Below are positions 42,266 through 54,600 of a stretch of 64,000 bases of DNA, piece by piece. The DNA is from Glandiceps talaboti (taxonomy: Eukaryota > Hemichordata > Enteropneusta > Spengelidae), in NCBI RefSeq assembly GCF_964340395.1, contig NC_135557.1:12667546-12731545 (forward strand), written 5' to 3'. The position numbers and the translations under genes are program-made. Under the pieces are notes generated by a model that saw only the letters and a program-made list of their open reading frames with translations, was not told where the DNA came from and ran no database searches. Each line of letters opens with the position of its first letter. Position 1 is the stretch's first letter.

Positions 42266-43444
42266 TATGTATACTCTTTCAGTGAGTGTACTAGTATAAG
42301 TTTCACTTAGGCTATTTTTATATGTCTGACAAAACGTGTTGTGTAGTGAATAACACAAACAAAATACAGGCACTGATAACTGGTACATGCAATGCTACAT
42401 TTTATTTCACTGTAACCACAAGTAAACAGTTCTGTGTTTACATTTTCCTTGTTTCATTTGTGTTTACAGTGAGCTAAAATGTATCATTTTGAATGCTCCT
42501 GGTATCATTGTCTGTATTTTGTAAATCATACCCAAATAGTTCAGCTGATAACATGGGGGTATTGTTCAAATTGTAATACAAGCATGAAACTGTTTTAAGT
42601 TGGGTATGTCTTACATTCATCCGACTGCACATTTGAAAATCCAAGATGGCGGAGATTTTCCAAGATGGCCGCCGAATCGTAAAAAAAATTATTTGGCTTA
42701 TAGTTTGTACTTTAAATTGACCTTTGAGTCAGTGTATTTGTTTTTAATCATGATAAAAACGATTTTTTAAGGTTTGGCCTTCTCATTTGTCGTTTTTTTT
42801 CTCATTTGCTGTAAGCAATAGTTTAAATAATTAAAATAGCAGCCATTTTCACACTACGGATTATGGTAACTTGGGAAACTGTTGTGTTAAGCAGATTATA
42901 TTATTATTTGTAAAAGCATTCAGTGAGATGTGAAATCATCGTGTCGCCTAAGCGAAACACTATAGTTATTCTGGTTTTGGTAGTAAAGCTGATGATATAT
43001 TCAAATATAAGCTACATCAATTTGTTAAACTTAGAGTGGCACAAATACAGGGGATTGAGCAAACAAACAATGTGCGTCAGTACGGACCATGTCAATGGTG
43101 AGTCTATGACCGTGGACAAAGAAAATCGGCACTGGTTTTGAATTCTATGTCTTCTTTGATGAAAATGAGGAGTGTTTCTCATTCCCTATTAACCTGTGAA
43201 ACGACCTCAATTCACTAGACTGTTTGCATGGTTCAGTCAATAACGCCGTCTGCCTGCGTTGACCTCCTTAACTCTGACATTTTACGACAGCGAGTACATA
43301 TGTTTTTAAAAAAATACAAAGAAGTTTTAGACAATTAGACCTCGTGATCCTGACTAATGGCCAGAGTACATGCGTATTGAAAAATTGTTCACTAATATTT
43401 CTTTTCGTTGTCAAGAAAAATAAGAGCGACTTAAGGGGACCTTG

Positions 43445-43565
43445 TCACTGCAAGATGTTAGACGAGTAGTGACAAACCCTTAGGTTATGAGTATTTTCCG
43501 GCTGAATGAAATAAATATTGGGAAATAATATATGATTATATTATACCTCCGCAATCATAATTTAT
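43445..43565. mobile_element. MITE-like fragment related to 57800-57960
   Basis: Shares acaaacccttaggttatgag, ttccggctgaatgaaat and aatattgggaaataat with the hairpin element at 57.8 kb. Only one arm is clear. Confidence 0.55.
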
Positions 43566-46400
43566 GCAAAAATACGATTTTGATCACTTATCCTTGTAAT
43601 AATTGGTATATTTTCACGATAATCGAAATCATAAGACCTGAAATAAAACGTGTTCTATGTAGACAAAATCTTCACGTTAATAAAATTGCTACATTGTATC
43701 GTCTAGCTAGTGAAATATCCCAACAAAAATCATATCGACATTTCGATTCCTTATCGTCTGGCACGACAGAAATTGAAATACAATTGTTGCGTATAGGTCA
43801 ATGGGCTATTTAAAAATATTATCACAATGAACGAGCTGATGTTATGATTCCCTCCACATTTACTATTCTCTAATTTGGACTGTAGGATCCGGAGTTGACC
43901 ATTGTTCAATGATTGATAACTTTGTTTAAGAATATTTTTAATGGGAAATAACATGTTTGCAATTTAGGGTACATTTAAGACAACGTAATGCAAACAAACC
44001 ATTAACGTCAGCTGTATATTACAAAAATGCCACGTGATCACTTTACAAAATTAATAGCAAAGAAGGTTGCATGCATGCAACGATGAATAATTTTTAAAGT
44101 GGATATTATTCAAATACATGTAACTGCCAACGTATGAAGGTAGTAAATATGACGCCCTGTAGCAATTGTTTCTTAAATACGAGAATGGTTTCATAGTTGT
44201 GTCTACATATATATATATATTGTATTTCCAGTGAGGAACACAGAATTTTGAAACGCCCCAAAACAGTTTTTAACGTTTTCACTTTTAAACTCTTTGAAAC
44301 ACACAAAGGCGGAAATGACTTTTATGCCATTCCCCGCTAGGAGTTCCATGTCTAGACATGTCGGTATGCGTCAGGACTTAACTACACCACCAAATTAAAG
44401 GTTGGATCGAACACATATAAACGATAAGTTCTGTAATATAGGGAGCGTCGACTGTCAAAGATTTCATTGCATTTTTCACAGTGGCACGACACGAGTGTAC
44501 GGGGAGAACATGACCAGGTACTTGTCCCTTGCGATACTGTCATTGTAGATAATTCCCCAGTTTATTACCATACGTACAGCTGGACATTTATAATTAGTTC
44601 ACATTGCATGCGTCCAACCTACTCACAGGATTTTGACCAACTGTATTTTTTCTAGCCGTGACAATTTACCGATAGACATATATGTATACAGTGCAGTCAA
44701 CGATATCGCACGGCATGATACACATGAATTTTAATACGAATACATTTACAAATGTACGGATTAGTGTCATAACGACTCCAGTTACAAACATGCGATTTTT
44801 AGGAAATGGCCAAACACATTTTGTCGCCACTAGGCCGTTATGACGCTAAGTCAAATTTAAATTCAGCTTGGTAAGGAAATTGTTGAGTTGTATGCGCCAG
44901 CTAACGCCGTCTAGTATATGGGAGGCCAAATAATGGGAATTAATCTATGCAAAGCCTTCACACAAGTTCACTGTGGTGGCAGTAATGGCAAACAACCAAT
45001 GCCTTTAAATTCGTCGGTGTGATGGAATTGAGTCTTTACCATGTTTATTATGGGACCAGTGACATTTTCGCCTCCGACAGCAGTTTAGCCAGTCTTGAAA
45101 TATTTCAATGGGGGTCATGAAAGGAAATTGATGGAGGGCCCCATTTATAGTAAACGCAAACAGGGAATGGTGAAATTGTATGCAACAAGTCTGACTTGAT
45201 TCTCCTGTATTTGATATGTTCGTCGCAGCATATGTGTATACTGATGATGAGATTTCCCTTGAGTCAGGTGATAAAATGTAGCAATGTTTGTATGAATTTT
45301 ATTGCGCTAAACAACGTTTTGTTTCATGTTTTGTCATCTTCATAGTAACGTGAGGATTTAGTGAAGACATCATGATACATAAATTTGTAATGGGAGTGAC
45401 ACATATATCTCACTGATTTACATATTTACAAATTAAGTTTAATGAATTGGTGGACATACTAATCACTGGTAACATAGAATTATATCAATCTGACAATTAA
45501 ACAACGAGTCAAAGGGAGTACAGGGGTCAATTTTCAACTGAGCTTTTCATTTCTTTCATCTGATCAATGATGTATGTGGGTTAAATGTGTTTTAAAGCAT
45601 GCTCACTAAGCACCGGACGTGATGACATAGTATCATGGATGTTGGACCCTATTCAATAAAGTATATGGACACTAAAACAGACCATTGGGCGTGGTGAGAA
45701 TATCATCAAGGATGTTGATTGTCGTGGCCCTAGCTATTCAATGTTAAAGTGTATACGTATGGTCTCTATAAACAGTTCTACTTTATATATAGTTGCCTTG
45801 ACAACAATTCAAGTATTTTCAATTGCTTTCAGCTAATAAATGACGTCTATTCAAGTTTCGTCGCACGGTCTTTATAAATACCTGTATTTACACCTGATCA
45901 AATATAGTCTTGATGCCAACGCGGTCTCTACTCTAAACCATGTCTGGTTAATACCGACTCAATCAGCATAGAAAATTGTTCATTCTATCAGTGAACCCCA
46001 ACTGTTATAGTGATGTAAGCAGTGTACCAAGTAGCATCCTGAGCTGACAAATATACTATATCATATTTGGACATTACATAACTGCCCCAATAAACATTAA
46101 CTTTATTAGGGACTGTGATATTGGTTAGAATTTTGTGATGAGACATGATGGTAGTTACTGTGTGCATGGCTATGGGTGAATATTAAATTTCATCCCTTGC
46201 ATCTCAGGATCTCTAGATGAACGACTTTGATTATACTGTGAGTGGAGGTGTAAGTCCTAACGGAACTAGGCTAATCAAAACCAAAAATACGTCCATACAC
46301 TTGTTTCTTTTTGTTGTGTTTTAAAACGTGGTAAGGAAGATAGAGTGACAATAACACCATGGTTCTTGTTTAGTGACCTTTTTCACTTTCCGTTGTGTAC
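43566..46400. other. Intergenic, nothing recognised
   Basis: Contains a short (TA)n at about 44206-44220 and no coding exon or repeat I can support. Confidence 0.5.
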
Positions 46401-46402
46401 AC

Positions 46403-46606
46403 TTAGAAAAGCGATATCTCGCATTCAAATGGACCATTAAATAAATGGAAATTACTGTTTTGACTACAGCAGATGTCTGATGGTGAATTGTATTGAGACC
46501 GTGCAGGTGGTGTGTTGGCACTGACACCATTACAGCTACCACGACATTGGTGATTATTGTAAACATTCCATGTCTTTGGTTTATAATCATAAACATGAAG
46601 CATCAA
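46403..46606 (-). other. Candidate Cys-rich exon (weak)
   Basis: An open frame reads YDYKPKTWNVYNNHQCRGSC, then a Ser/Asn-rich stretch, then DICCSQ and GPFECE. Its composition looks protein-like and the CxxxC, CC, C spacing is loosely reminiscent of C-terminal cystine-knot domains. There is no clear acceptor or donor and no neighbouring exon, so it may be chance or a gene remnant. Confidence 0.22.
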
Positions 46607-46609
46607 ATA

Positions 46610-47920
46610 AAACTCACTTTTGCAATAACACTCACTTTTTGAATGATTATAGTATTGGTTTTGGTTTGATGTTTAATGTTGAAAGTCCAAGAAGTACTGG
46701 TCAGGCATTGCACCCTTTAACAAGCAGCCTATTGTACTTTTATATTATAGTCACCATTTCACCAAAAAAATCTAATTTTATAAAAATTACCTAAAGTAAT
46801 GACAGGGAAATGCACAAAAATAACAAAAAAGGATTTTTGAGGTTGGCTATACATAATTCCAGTGTCTTACAGCTTTAACCCTGGGGAATTGTCATGATGG
46901 ATGAATTGAATTGGGGATCTAAAATAATTTTGAGGCAATTCGAATTTCAATTTCCTAACAAATTTAACCAAAAACACCGTCCATAATTGTCAACAACATT
47001 CAACTTGTAGTATACATAACATCGTCTGATATTTTAACTTAGTCTAGTCCTGCTTGCTGGCGTTGCACGCGTTTCGTATGCAAGCAGGACCAAATTTAGT
47101 TGAGTGTTCTACTCATAACTCAATGTGACATGGTAAAATAGATCGTGTAAATTGGAATTAATTGCAGACTTACTAATCTCGGCAAATAGAAATATTTCAC
47201 TAATCATGACTGAAAAGGTCTTATCTGAAAAATGTTCACAGAGATGCAGAACTCTAGCGTCTTCCAACGGTGACGTCATGCGGCAAGCGAAACCATCTAC
47301 CGTCTCCTGAATAACTATCACTTGCTTTTGAGCTGCTAGATTAATCGACTAAGATAAATCATTATTAAGTAGAAGACATCACAAAATTCACAATGTTTCA
47401 CCATTAAAATGATTTTTAAAACAGCGAAATAACCTCATATCGCGAGTTTTTAACGAAAAATTAAAACGAAACTCTGGACTGCAATCTCATGACTACTTTT
47501 TTCCATATAAGGCTCATTAGCGAAAGAACTTTGACCTCAACTGGTTGAACCGAGTACAAGTTTTAAACATGGCTGCCACATTACCACTGATCAGCAATTT
47601 TGTCATGGCGATTTGCTAACAAATGTGAAATCAAAATCAAAACTCCACAAATGAACCACAAAGTACTTTCCCTTTCAAAATCAGGTATTTTTAGAATGAT
47701 TCTTATCGTTTTATTGACGATGACGAGGTCAAAAATCGTACCCTACAGTGACAGCATACACGGACTAGGCAACTTTATTCTGGCATACAGAATACCTACT
47801 GGAATGTACCATTCTGTAGAAGGGATGCAGAATTTGGATTTGAAGTGTGCTTGAACCCTGTTTCGAACAAACACTTGTCATTTGGGCGCACGATGCGTAG
47901 AATTCAGATTATAGCATATT
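46610..47920. other. Intergenic with one small hairpin
   Basis: gtcctgcttgc at 47047-47057 is perfectly complementary to gcaagcaggac at 47080-47090. No gene recognised. Confidence 0.5.
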
Positions 47921-47924
47921 GGGG

Positions 47925-48095
47925 ATTGTCTCAGGACAGAAGCTGTATTATATTATGATTGATTATTATACAATTTTTTGGGGGGATTACATTTTTGAAT
48001 CCACTAAGAATAAATGACATCGAGTCCTGTACAAGAACTTAGTATATCGCACACAAGCTTTCTGTATATGTATATGTACATGTATGAGATAAGTT
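47925..48095. repeat. Dispersed repeat, copy 1 (pairs with 50595-50760)
   Basis: Shared order: gtctcaggacagaa, ttatgattgat, ggattacatttttgaatccac, aatgacatcgagtcctgtac, cgcacacaagctttctgtat. Confidence 0.75.
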
Positions 48096-49189
48096 TGTAT
48101 TATTTTTATGATTTTGGCATGATCCAACTGCTACCACATCCCACCACTGCCACCACCGTAAAGTAATATCATAATATATCAGTTACATGCAGTGAAATAA
48201 TGTGTAACTGGTGTCATAACCTGATTTGATAAATAAAATTTATATGATACATGGATGTACCCACATGATACACAGAAAACACACCCACTACCTATAAGTC
48301 ATAATAACTGAAAAATGGCGACATTCTGTTGACCTTTGGACTAATAATGATATTTTAATATCCAAAACTTGACAAAATATTTGTAATTGACTGATTATTC
48401 ATAATATACAGTGTGTAACATGTAAATATGACTTTTAAGTAACTTTGACATGGTTTTATAGGCAGTAGGTATTAAGTCTACCAAAACATGTGTTTACCCA
48501 TAGCAATACATGGTATTTCGGTTTTCTCGCGATATAACAAAATGCCCAGGGGTGCGCGAGTGGCATCCGTCAGATATGCTAACAGGACACCTTTCTGGGG
48601 TGGAATCTGCAAAAAAATATCATATAACTCGCATTGCAAGGTTAACCCCCCAAAACCACCTCTGGCAACTGGACTATAAATTATAGTGCGTTGGAAGACA
48701 GCATGACGTCATACTTACAGGTACTTACATGTCTTCTTCTGGCTTGTTAAACTCTCTAACATCAGATACATATACATGTAATGTACTTTAGTTGCTCATA
48801 TATCACGTTTACTCTATTGTCCATAATGTCTTCAAAGTTGAATTTCTATTCTTCTGCCGATAATTTGTCTCGTCGCGATCCTCTTTCGGAGGTTAATATA
48901 TTTGGTGAGTTCGCAATATTGGTAGATAGGTTATTCTAGTGGTTAACACTCCTGTGCACAAGTGAAAAGTTCCTAATGTCCAGTCACGTGTGAATTTTGT
49001 AAAACTTGTGTTGATGTCCACGGGTTTCACTGTAGCTGCGTTTGATAAAATTGCTCACACACTAGTATCATTCTTGGCTGTCATAATCTTGCACATTTCT
49101 ATCAGGCGAAAGGTCAGATTTGGGAGCATGAGAAGATTTATCTGTCCGTGTATGAAACTCTGAAAACTGGAATGAATTTAGTAGTGGCT

Positions 49190-50000
49190 CTACGTTGTTC
49201 CATAGCTACAATGTCTTTTCTCAGATGAGGCATCGAAAGCTGGTTGGCGTACTCTAAATGAGATCAAGTCAGACGACCTTTATATAACGAAAAGCTCTCA
49301 CCTTCAAAGTGGGCTTAGGTTCACCTTATAACTCACTTTATGGATTTCGCTATGTTATTCTTCGCTGACCATATGACTTGTGAAAGTAAGCTTATCATCA
49401 ATAGTTACGCCGATGTCCTTTTCTTTCTTGAGAGTTTTGAGTTTGTGATTACTTGGGCCCATAGTGTATGTTTTATCTGATATATTTGACCTACCAATCA
49501 GTATACTTGCACATTTGTCTGAGTGGAATTTTGACAGTGATTTTGTTGTCCAGTTGTACACGTTGTTTATGTGTGCTTGGATTGTATGGTGACAGACACA
49601 GTCCTCCTCATCCTTAAAAATTCCCTTAACAACTATGGTGTCATCTCCGAGTACTAGTCTTGACAACTGCATGTAGTGTATTGGTGTGTATAACAAATAG
49701 TATTGGTCCTATAACAGATCTCTGTACATGTGATATTCCATTCTGCAACTCTCTCCAGTCAGCAAACACTTCATTCACTGCTACTTGTGCTTCCGTTTAT
49801 TCAGGAGAGCTTGTTGTCCAGTTGTACACCGTGTCTATGTCTGCTTGAATTGGAGGCAGAAACAGTCCTCTTCAAACATTCCCTTTGGAAACATGGTGTC
49901 TCGGAGTACTTGACAACTGCATGTAGTGTATAGATGTGTATAACAAATACTATTGGTCCTAACACAGAGCCTTGTATTCAGGAAAACAGTAATTGAATTC
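49190..50000 (-). mobile_element. Degenerate non-LTR reverse transcriptase, minus strand
   Basis: On the minus strand: VLGPIVFVIH near 49960-49930 (the usual GSVLGPILF motif), then near 49650-49400 KFHSDKCASIL, then LKTLKKEKDIGVTIDDKLTF, and near 49260-49200 YANQLSMPHLRKDI. These are consecutive motifs of a CR1/Jockey-type RT. Frames are broken and the VLGPI segment is duplicated (49920-49975 and 49672-49735). The catalytic FADD box appears as a changed LGDDT. A dead remnant. Confidence 0.8.
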
Positions 50001-50594
50001 ATCATTGGGCCAGTAATATCATAGTAACGGAGCTTCTGAACACACTCAGTAGAAAGTAGTGTTTCCGTATTGCATGACCTGAAATAACATGTACAGATCG
50101 CTATACATCCATCAATAGTGAATACTTAGTCGTGGTATAGTGGGACAGACCAAACACCCACCTAACCCCCCCCCCTCCATCCCCACCATACACTGGAAAT
50201 AATAAAGCTCAAACTTGCAACAGTTTCGTATCGAATACTTATATTTATGAAAGTAATATTAGTTTTGGATTTTGTGCTGGTCATATATCATATTTATATA
50301 TATTCATATATTTCATATATATTCATATATAATTCATATAATTATATTATATTTTGTACTGTATGATTGCTATGCTTCACGATTTCATTGGCACCTGATA
50401 AATGGTAAATTTAGTTATAATTTTGCAATTATACCTGACTTCGATTTGTTAAAAATCAAGCCAATGAACTAAAATACAAAAAAGTACATCGCAGGTTCTT
50501 AAGCTTGTCAATGTGTACATAAGCAGGAAAGCGAAAGCTATGTATGTTCGGTATCAATCAACCTATCACGGATTGCTTGGGTGGTGGGGTTTGT

Positions 50595-50760
50595 CTCAGG
50601 TCAGAATCCATATTATGCTATGATTGATCGACTATTACATAATTTTTTCATGGATTACATTTTTGAATTCACTAAGCGGAAATGACATCGAGACCTGTAC
50701 TAGACCTTCGTACATCGCACACAAGCCTTCTGTGTATGTACAGGTATGAGATGCATCCAC
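50595..50760. repeat. Dispersed repeat, copy 2
   Basis: Same orientation as 47925-48095, with moderate divergence and small indels. Family not recognised. Confidence 0.75.
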
Positions 50761-50769
50761 CTAGCTGGT

Positions 50770-53200
50770 GCATGGTCACCGGATGTGAGATTTATTTTAT
50801 CTGCTAGTCGTTTCTAGGGATAATGTGTACATTGATCGGCTCATTAAAAGTGCACAGTGATGAATAAACAACCTGTTTGACTCAAGGTATAAACTTGAAG
50901 TGGTTTATTGAATACAGCGTGCTCCGATCGTTCCCGGCCGAATTCGCGACTCGGTGAAGTGAGACGATAGACATGGCGGCAGGTTGATATTCACAATGTA
51001 TTTATATTACTGGAAGTTACGTCAGTAGATTTTCGGGTTTGAGGATTTCCCTCTCAGATTGATGACTGATACTCTGGGACAGGATCCCAGACAATTTTTT
51101 ATTTAGATATAATGGTAAGTCGGCCAGTGTAAGCTCTTTCACTTGCTTCATTTTTATGACAGGACAGGACATGACAGCTCACCAATGTGTCCACTCCAGC
51201 CACGCCGAGGCTGGGACCGATCTCGTGCATGCCTTTACCTTAGTACATGTAGTAGGCGATGATTTGTACAAATACGCGATGACTTGGTTGCTTTCGAAAT
51301 TTCCATCATAATTTCTCACAAACTATTGTCTCATTGAGAAAATCCTCCACTGACAATTCTCGGAGTTCACTATCAGTATCACGGTGCGGCGGACTATAAC
51401 TCAACGCTCGTAGACGAACAAAATTTGGACGCGTGCCAATTAACCATGCATTATCGCTCATTTTAGACGTGCTAATTCGATGTCTAGACCAATCAGATCT
51501 CTCGATTTGCACCATCAATATACTGGTATAATATAATATGTTATATTCTATTAGACTGTGTGTTGTCGACATGGCCTACATCGTCTAGTAGCGTCTTTGA
51601 ACATAAAGCTATGGGAGACAAGCTGACATACTTTGTGAACAACATTCTCTTAAGTGTCATGCACTGGCACGCCTTTGACACGACAAATAAATACCGTGTA
51701 AGAACGAACGTGTCAGATATCAAAATTGTGAAGGTCCTGTCTCTAATAAGTGTGTGCAAGTGCTTGCGCGCCTTGTTACCATGTGATTGACTCGTATCTA
51801 GGGCGAGTACACAAACTCAATAATGGATAAGTGGTACTATAAGAGCAATGTTTTGATTTCTCGCAATACATTACAAATTCTCTGAGTCACTGTATGCAAT
51901 TACTGAAGGCTCCCTTACTGCAAACATCCAACTACCACGAACTACATCAACCATATGTACATGCTATATTTTCATTGGCTAAATATAAGATACACAAAGT
52001 GTGGCTGATTTGATATGAAAGATAATATTCCATGCAGCCCATAATTATACCAGCAGTTACTGACGCCAACAAATTTTAAACATGACCCACAGCAGGACAA
52101 TAGAACAACAAAAAACATACACCCGACATTCAAGTCTACACTGAAAAATTACTTTAGCAACTCCGTGTAAAACCATGCGTTTGTGTGTGTACGTTGCAGA
52201 CAGATTGGAGAATTCTTCGAAATCTCTTGAACGGAAAAACATCATTTTGGACTCAGTTTTGATATCTAAACGACAGAAGTCATCTGAGTGTTTTAAGAAA
52301 CCAGGTCAATGCCACTTTAATAGAAAGACATCAATCTTCTTCCGACGTGGAGTGGTGTCTACCTGCTCCATGCTTTGACATGTGACAGGATACTTGTTCA
52401 TTCAGCAAAATGATCGCGAAAACTTTTCGTTTGACCATACCATTTTATGTAAGGGGTGCTATATAATGAACCAGTCGATTACCAAATTATTAATCAATGT
52501 GTCATATTTTGATTTTTACAATTATTCAAACAATTTTGATGATATTTACAAACAAATGTGACTTTGATATTGAATCAAGGCTAGATGGACATCAAATATG
52601 ATTTTTCACTTCTACTGTTACACTTCATGTACCTTCAAAACAATCGGTGATCTGACAGTAGGTCATATTAATTATGCAATCAGCTGACTATTTATTTCGT
52701 GGTACCAAATCGGTCGGTACAATACACAGGTACAAGCCAGGAAAGGCCAGGTATCGACTTCAGACTGTTATTTTATTGACTGTCGGATACAAAAATTTGA
52801 ATCCGTCATTATATTTGGTGTAGAATTTCGATTAGTTGTCAGGTTATTTTTTTCAAAGCAATTCACCAAAGAGCATACCAGTACAACGTTACGAGCTGGT
52901 ACCACATAATGGCAATTTTTACTTGGGATAGTAACGTCTTCGTTCGTACCGGCCCACTGCTCCGATGAACAACAAAAACGAAACACGCTCATACGTACTA
53001 TGGTACTATACACATGTACAGTGCACTTCCTTTTAGACATAATCATGACCTTATTGTATGACTTTGGTTTCCTTGTCAGTGAATGAAGACCAGTCATTTA
53101 TAAATGCAAAATTTAGTGCATTGTTCGCAAGGTTGAGAGCAGTTGGATGTGACTGAGAGTGAGAACAGAGCCAGAGATTCGTCGGGCTGTATACTCGCGT
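50770..53200. other. Intergenic, no supported gene
   Basis: Several open frames of 60-110 codons (51306-51572, 51560-51790, 52768-53097) show no known motif, splice context or repeat copy. None is claimed as a gene. Confidence 0.4.
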
Positions 53201-53449
53201 GTTCTCCGGAGCGTGTCTAGTCACACGTCATGCGGCTGTACTGGATGCTCAAGCGGTAGACCTCCGAGTCGCCCTGCTACCCTGGAACGCAGTGCATGCT
53301 CAGTGCTCACCGTTAATAAATCATTTGGCCGTTCCTGAACTGTTCTGATTTTTTCTGGTAATGATGATTTCACAAAATCCTTTAAAGATTGACAACCGAT
53401 CATACCTTCAATTTTACATAGACGTTCACATGAAATATATGAATGGCGG

Positions 53450-53878
53450 TTCAGACCACAGGCATTTGTATCCCGGGTTATGTCTCAGAATACAATAAAA
53501 TGTCGATAATATCGTTAATATTGATGTATTTAGCCAACTATATATGAAAGGGGTAAAATTACACTTGTTTCTGTGATCGCGAAGGTTCACTCACCGCGAA
53601 AGGGACGGAAGGTAAAATGTTCGAAATGTTTGCCCACTACAACGGCCGGTTGAAAAGTTCCTGTTTATGTACGGTAATGGCGGCTGCCTTTCAAACCTTG
53701 TGTCTTCTTTGGCGGTAAGTGAACCTGCGCGATCACAGAAACAAGTGTAATTTTACCCCTTTCATATACAGTTGGCTAAATACGTCAATATTAACGATAT
53801 TATCGATATTTTATTGTATTCTGATAGAAACATTCTGAGACATAACTCGGGAAACAAATGCCTGTGGTTCAAACACAT
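53450..53878. mobile_element. Foldback (MITE-like) element with long terminal inverted repeats
   Basis: The left arm, about 53451-53615 (ttcagaccacaggcatttgt ... gtgatcgcg), is the reverse complement of the right arm, about 53705-53878 (cgatcacagaaacaagtgta ... aaatgcctgtggttcaaac), with few mismatches and a small insertion near 53825. The 90-bp centre contains no gene. The structure fits a non-autonomous DNA transposon. Confidence 0.85.
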
Positions 53879-54139
53879 GTCAGCGTACACACATCGTGTA
53901 GTCAGGTAGTCAGTAAGTCGATTATAACCCCACTAAATAGTACTACTGTTACGGTGTTACGATGTCAATGGGACAACTACTTTCGAAATTTCAACCCAAT
54001 GTTTTCCTTCATCTGCTAATTTAAAATATCTACTTTTTATTATCATAACTTACCAGTCAGTATTATTTAGTCTGTCGACAATAACATCGTCAACGACCAT
54101 TATGCATGTCTGCAGCTGGGGATTGCTGTTTGGCTGTAG

Positions 54140-54397
54140 TCATGGTTTTGGTAGTGGTTCATATAGAAACGGTACAATACAAGCATCCCCCACTACCTCA
54201 TCATCTTCGTCATCACTAGTACTGCATTTATTGTTGTCATTGTCAATTTTGACTTCTAAATAGTGGAACGTGGTTCCACTAGAATGGCTATCCCTTGTTA
54301 TGTAATCGGAAATATTTGAAGTTCGTTCCGGTTGTGAAAATGAAATGAAATACATAAACAACTTCGGCAATTTCCGGAATTTTTCCAAAAAAATCAT
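54140..54397 (-). other. Weak candidate: acidic short ORF
   Basis: 85 codons from ATG. The C-terminal part reads KCSTSDDEDDEVVGDACIVP then FLYEPLPKP before TGA. The acidic run followed by an aromatic-Glu-Pro motif recalls the N-terminal part of some short invertebrate proteins with P2X7-like C-terminal domains, but no such domain follows. It may be an exon remnant. Confidence 0.2.
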
Positions 54398-54546
54398 TTT
54401 TTTATAATTGATATTGTACTTTTGTCAAAAATGTCACACAAATCTTTAATCACCTATGAAAACTACGTCATTTGCAGGCAAAAAGTCTGAAATTTTGGAA
54501 ACCTATTTACATACACTTTAATATATTGATGTGGAGGTAGTTTCTT

Positions 54547-54600
54547 TTACCAAGACTCTTGCCGTTGAGGGCGCAATCCTGCTGGCAAGAGTCTGGGTAA
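54547..54600. repeat. Short hairpin
   Basis: ttaccaagactcttgcc (54547-54563) pairs with ggcaagagtctgggtaa (54584-54600) with one mismatch and a 20-base loop. Possibly a tiny foldback element. Confidence 0.6.

Larger units (their letters stand above)
36560..43330. repeat. Higher-order tandem array of about 1.7-kb units
   Basis: Unit starts (aatgaacgtattcagtgac) are near 37250, 39131 and 40778. A partial unit precedes them (36560-37250), and a rearranged fourth copy begins at about 41880. Each unit has a TATG microsatellite, a segment ending cgtacccaaatag, a motif pair aagatggcggc / aagatggccgcc, ttggcactggttttgaattc-type sequence and accaacacagtgactgtcg. No unit has a convincing gene; the long frames are microsatellite translations. 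Confidence 0.85.

Noticed and set aside
48930-48970. Third SINE head (ttctagtggttaacactcct)
   Set aside because: Only an A-box-like string; no B box or SINE body follows.
51306-51572. Minus-strand 88-codon frame ending SVEDFLNETIVCEKL
   Set aside because: Protein-like at its end, but no splice sites, domain or copy elsewhere to support it.
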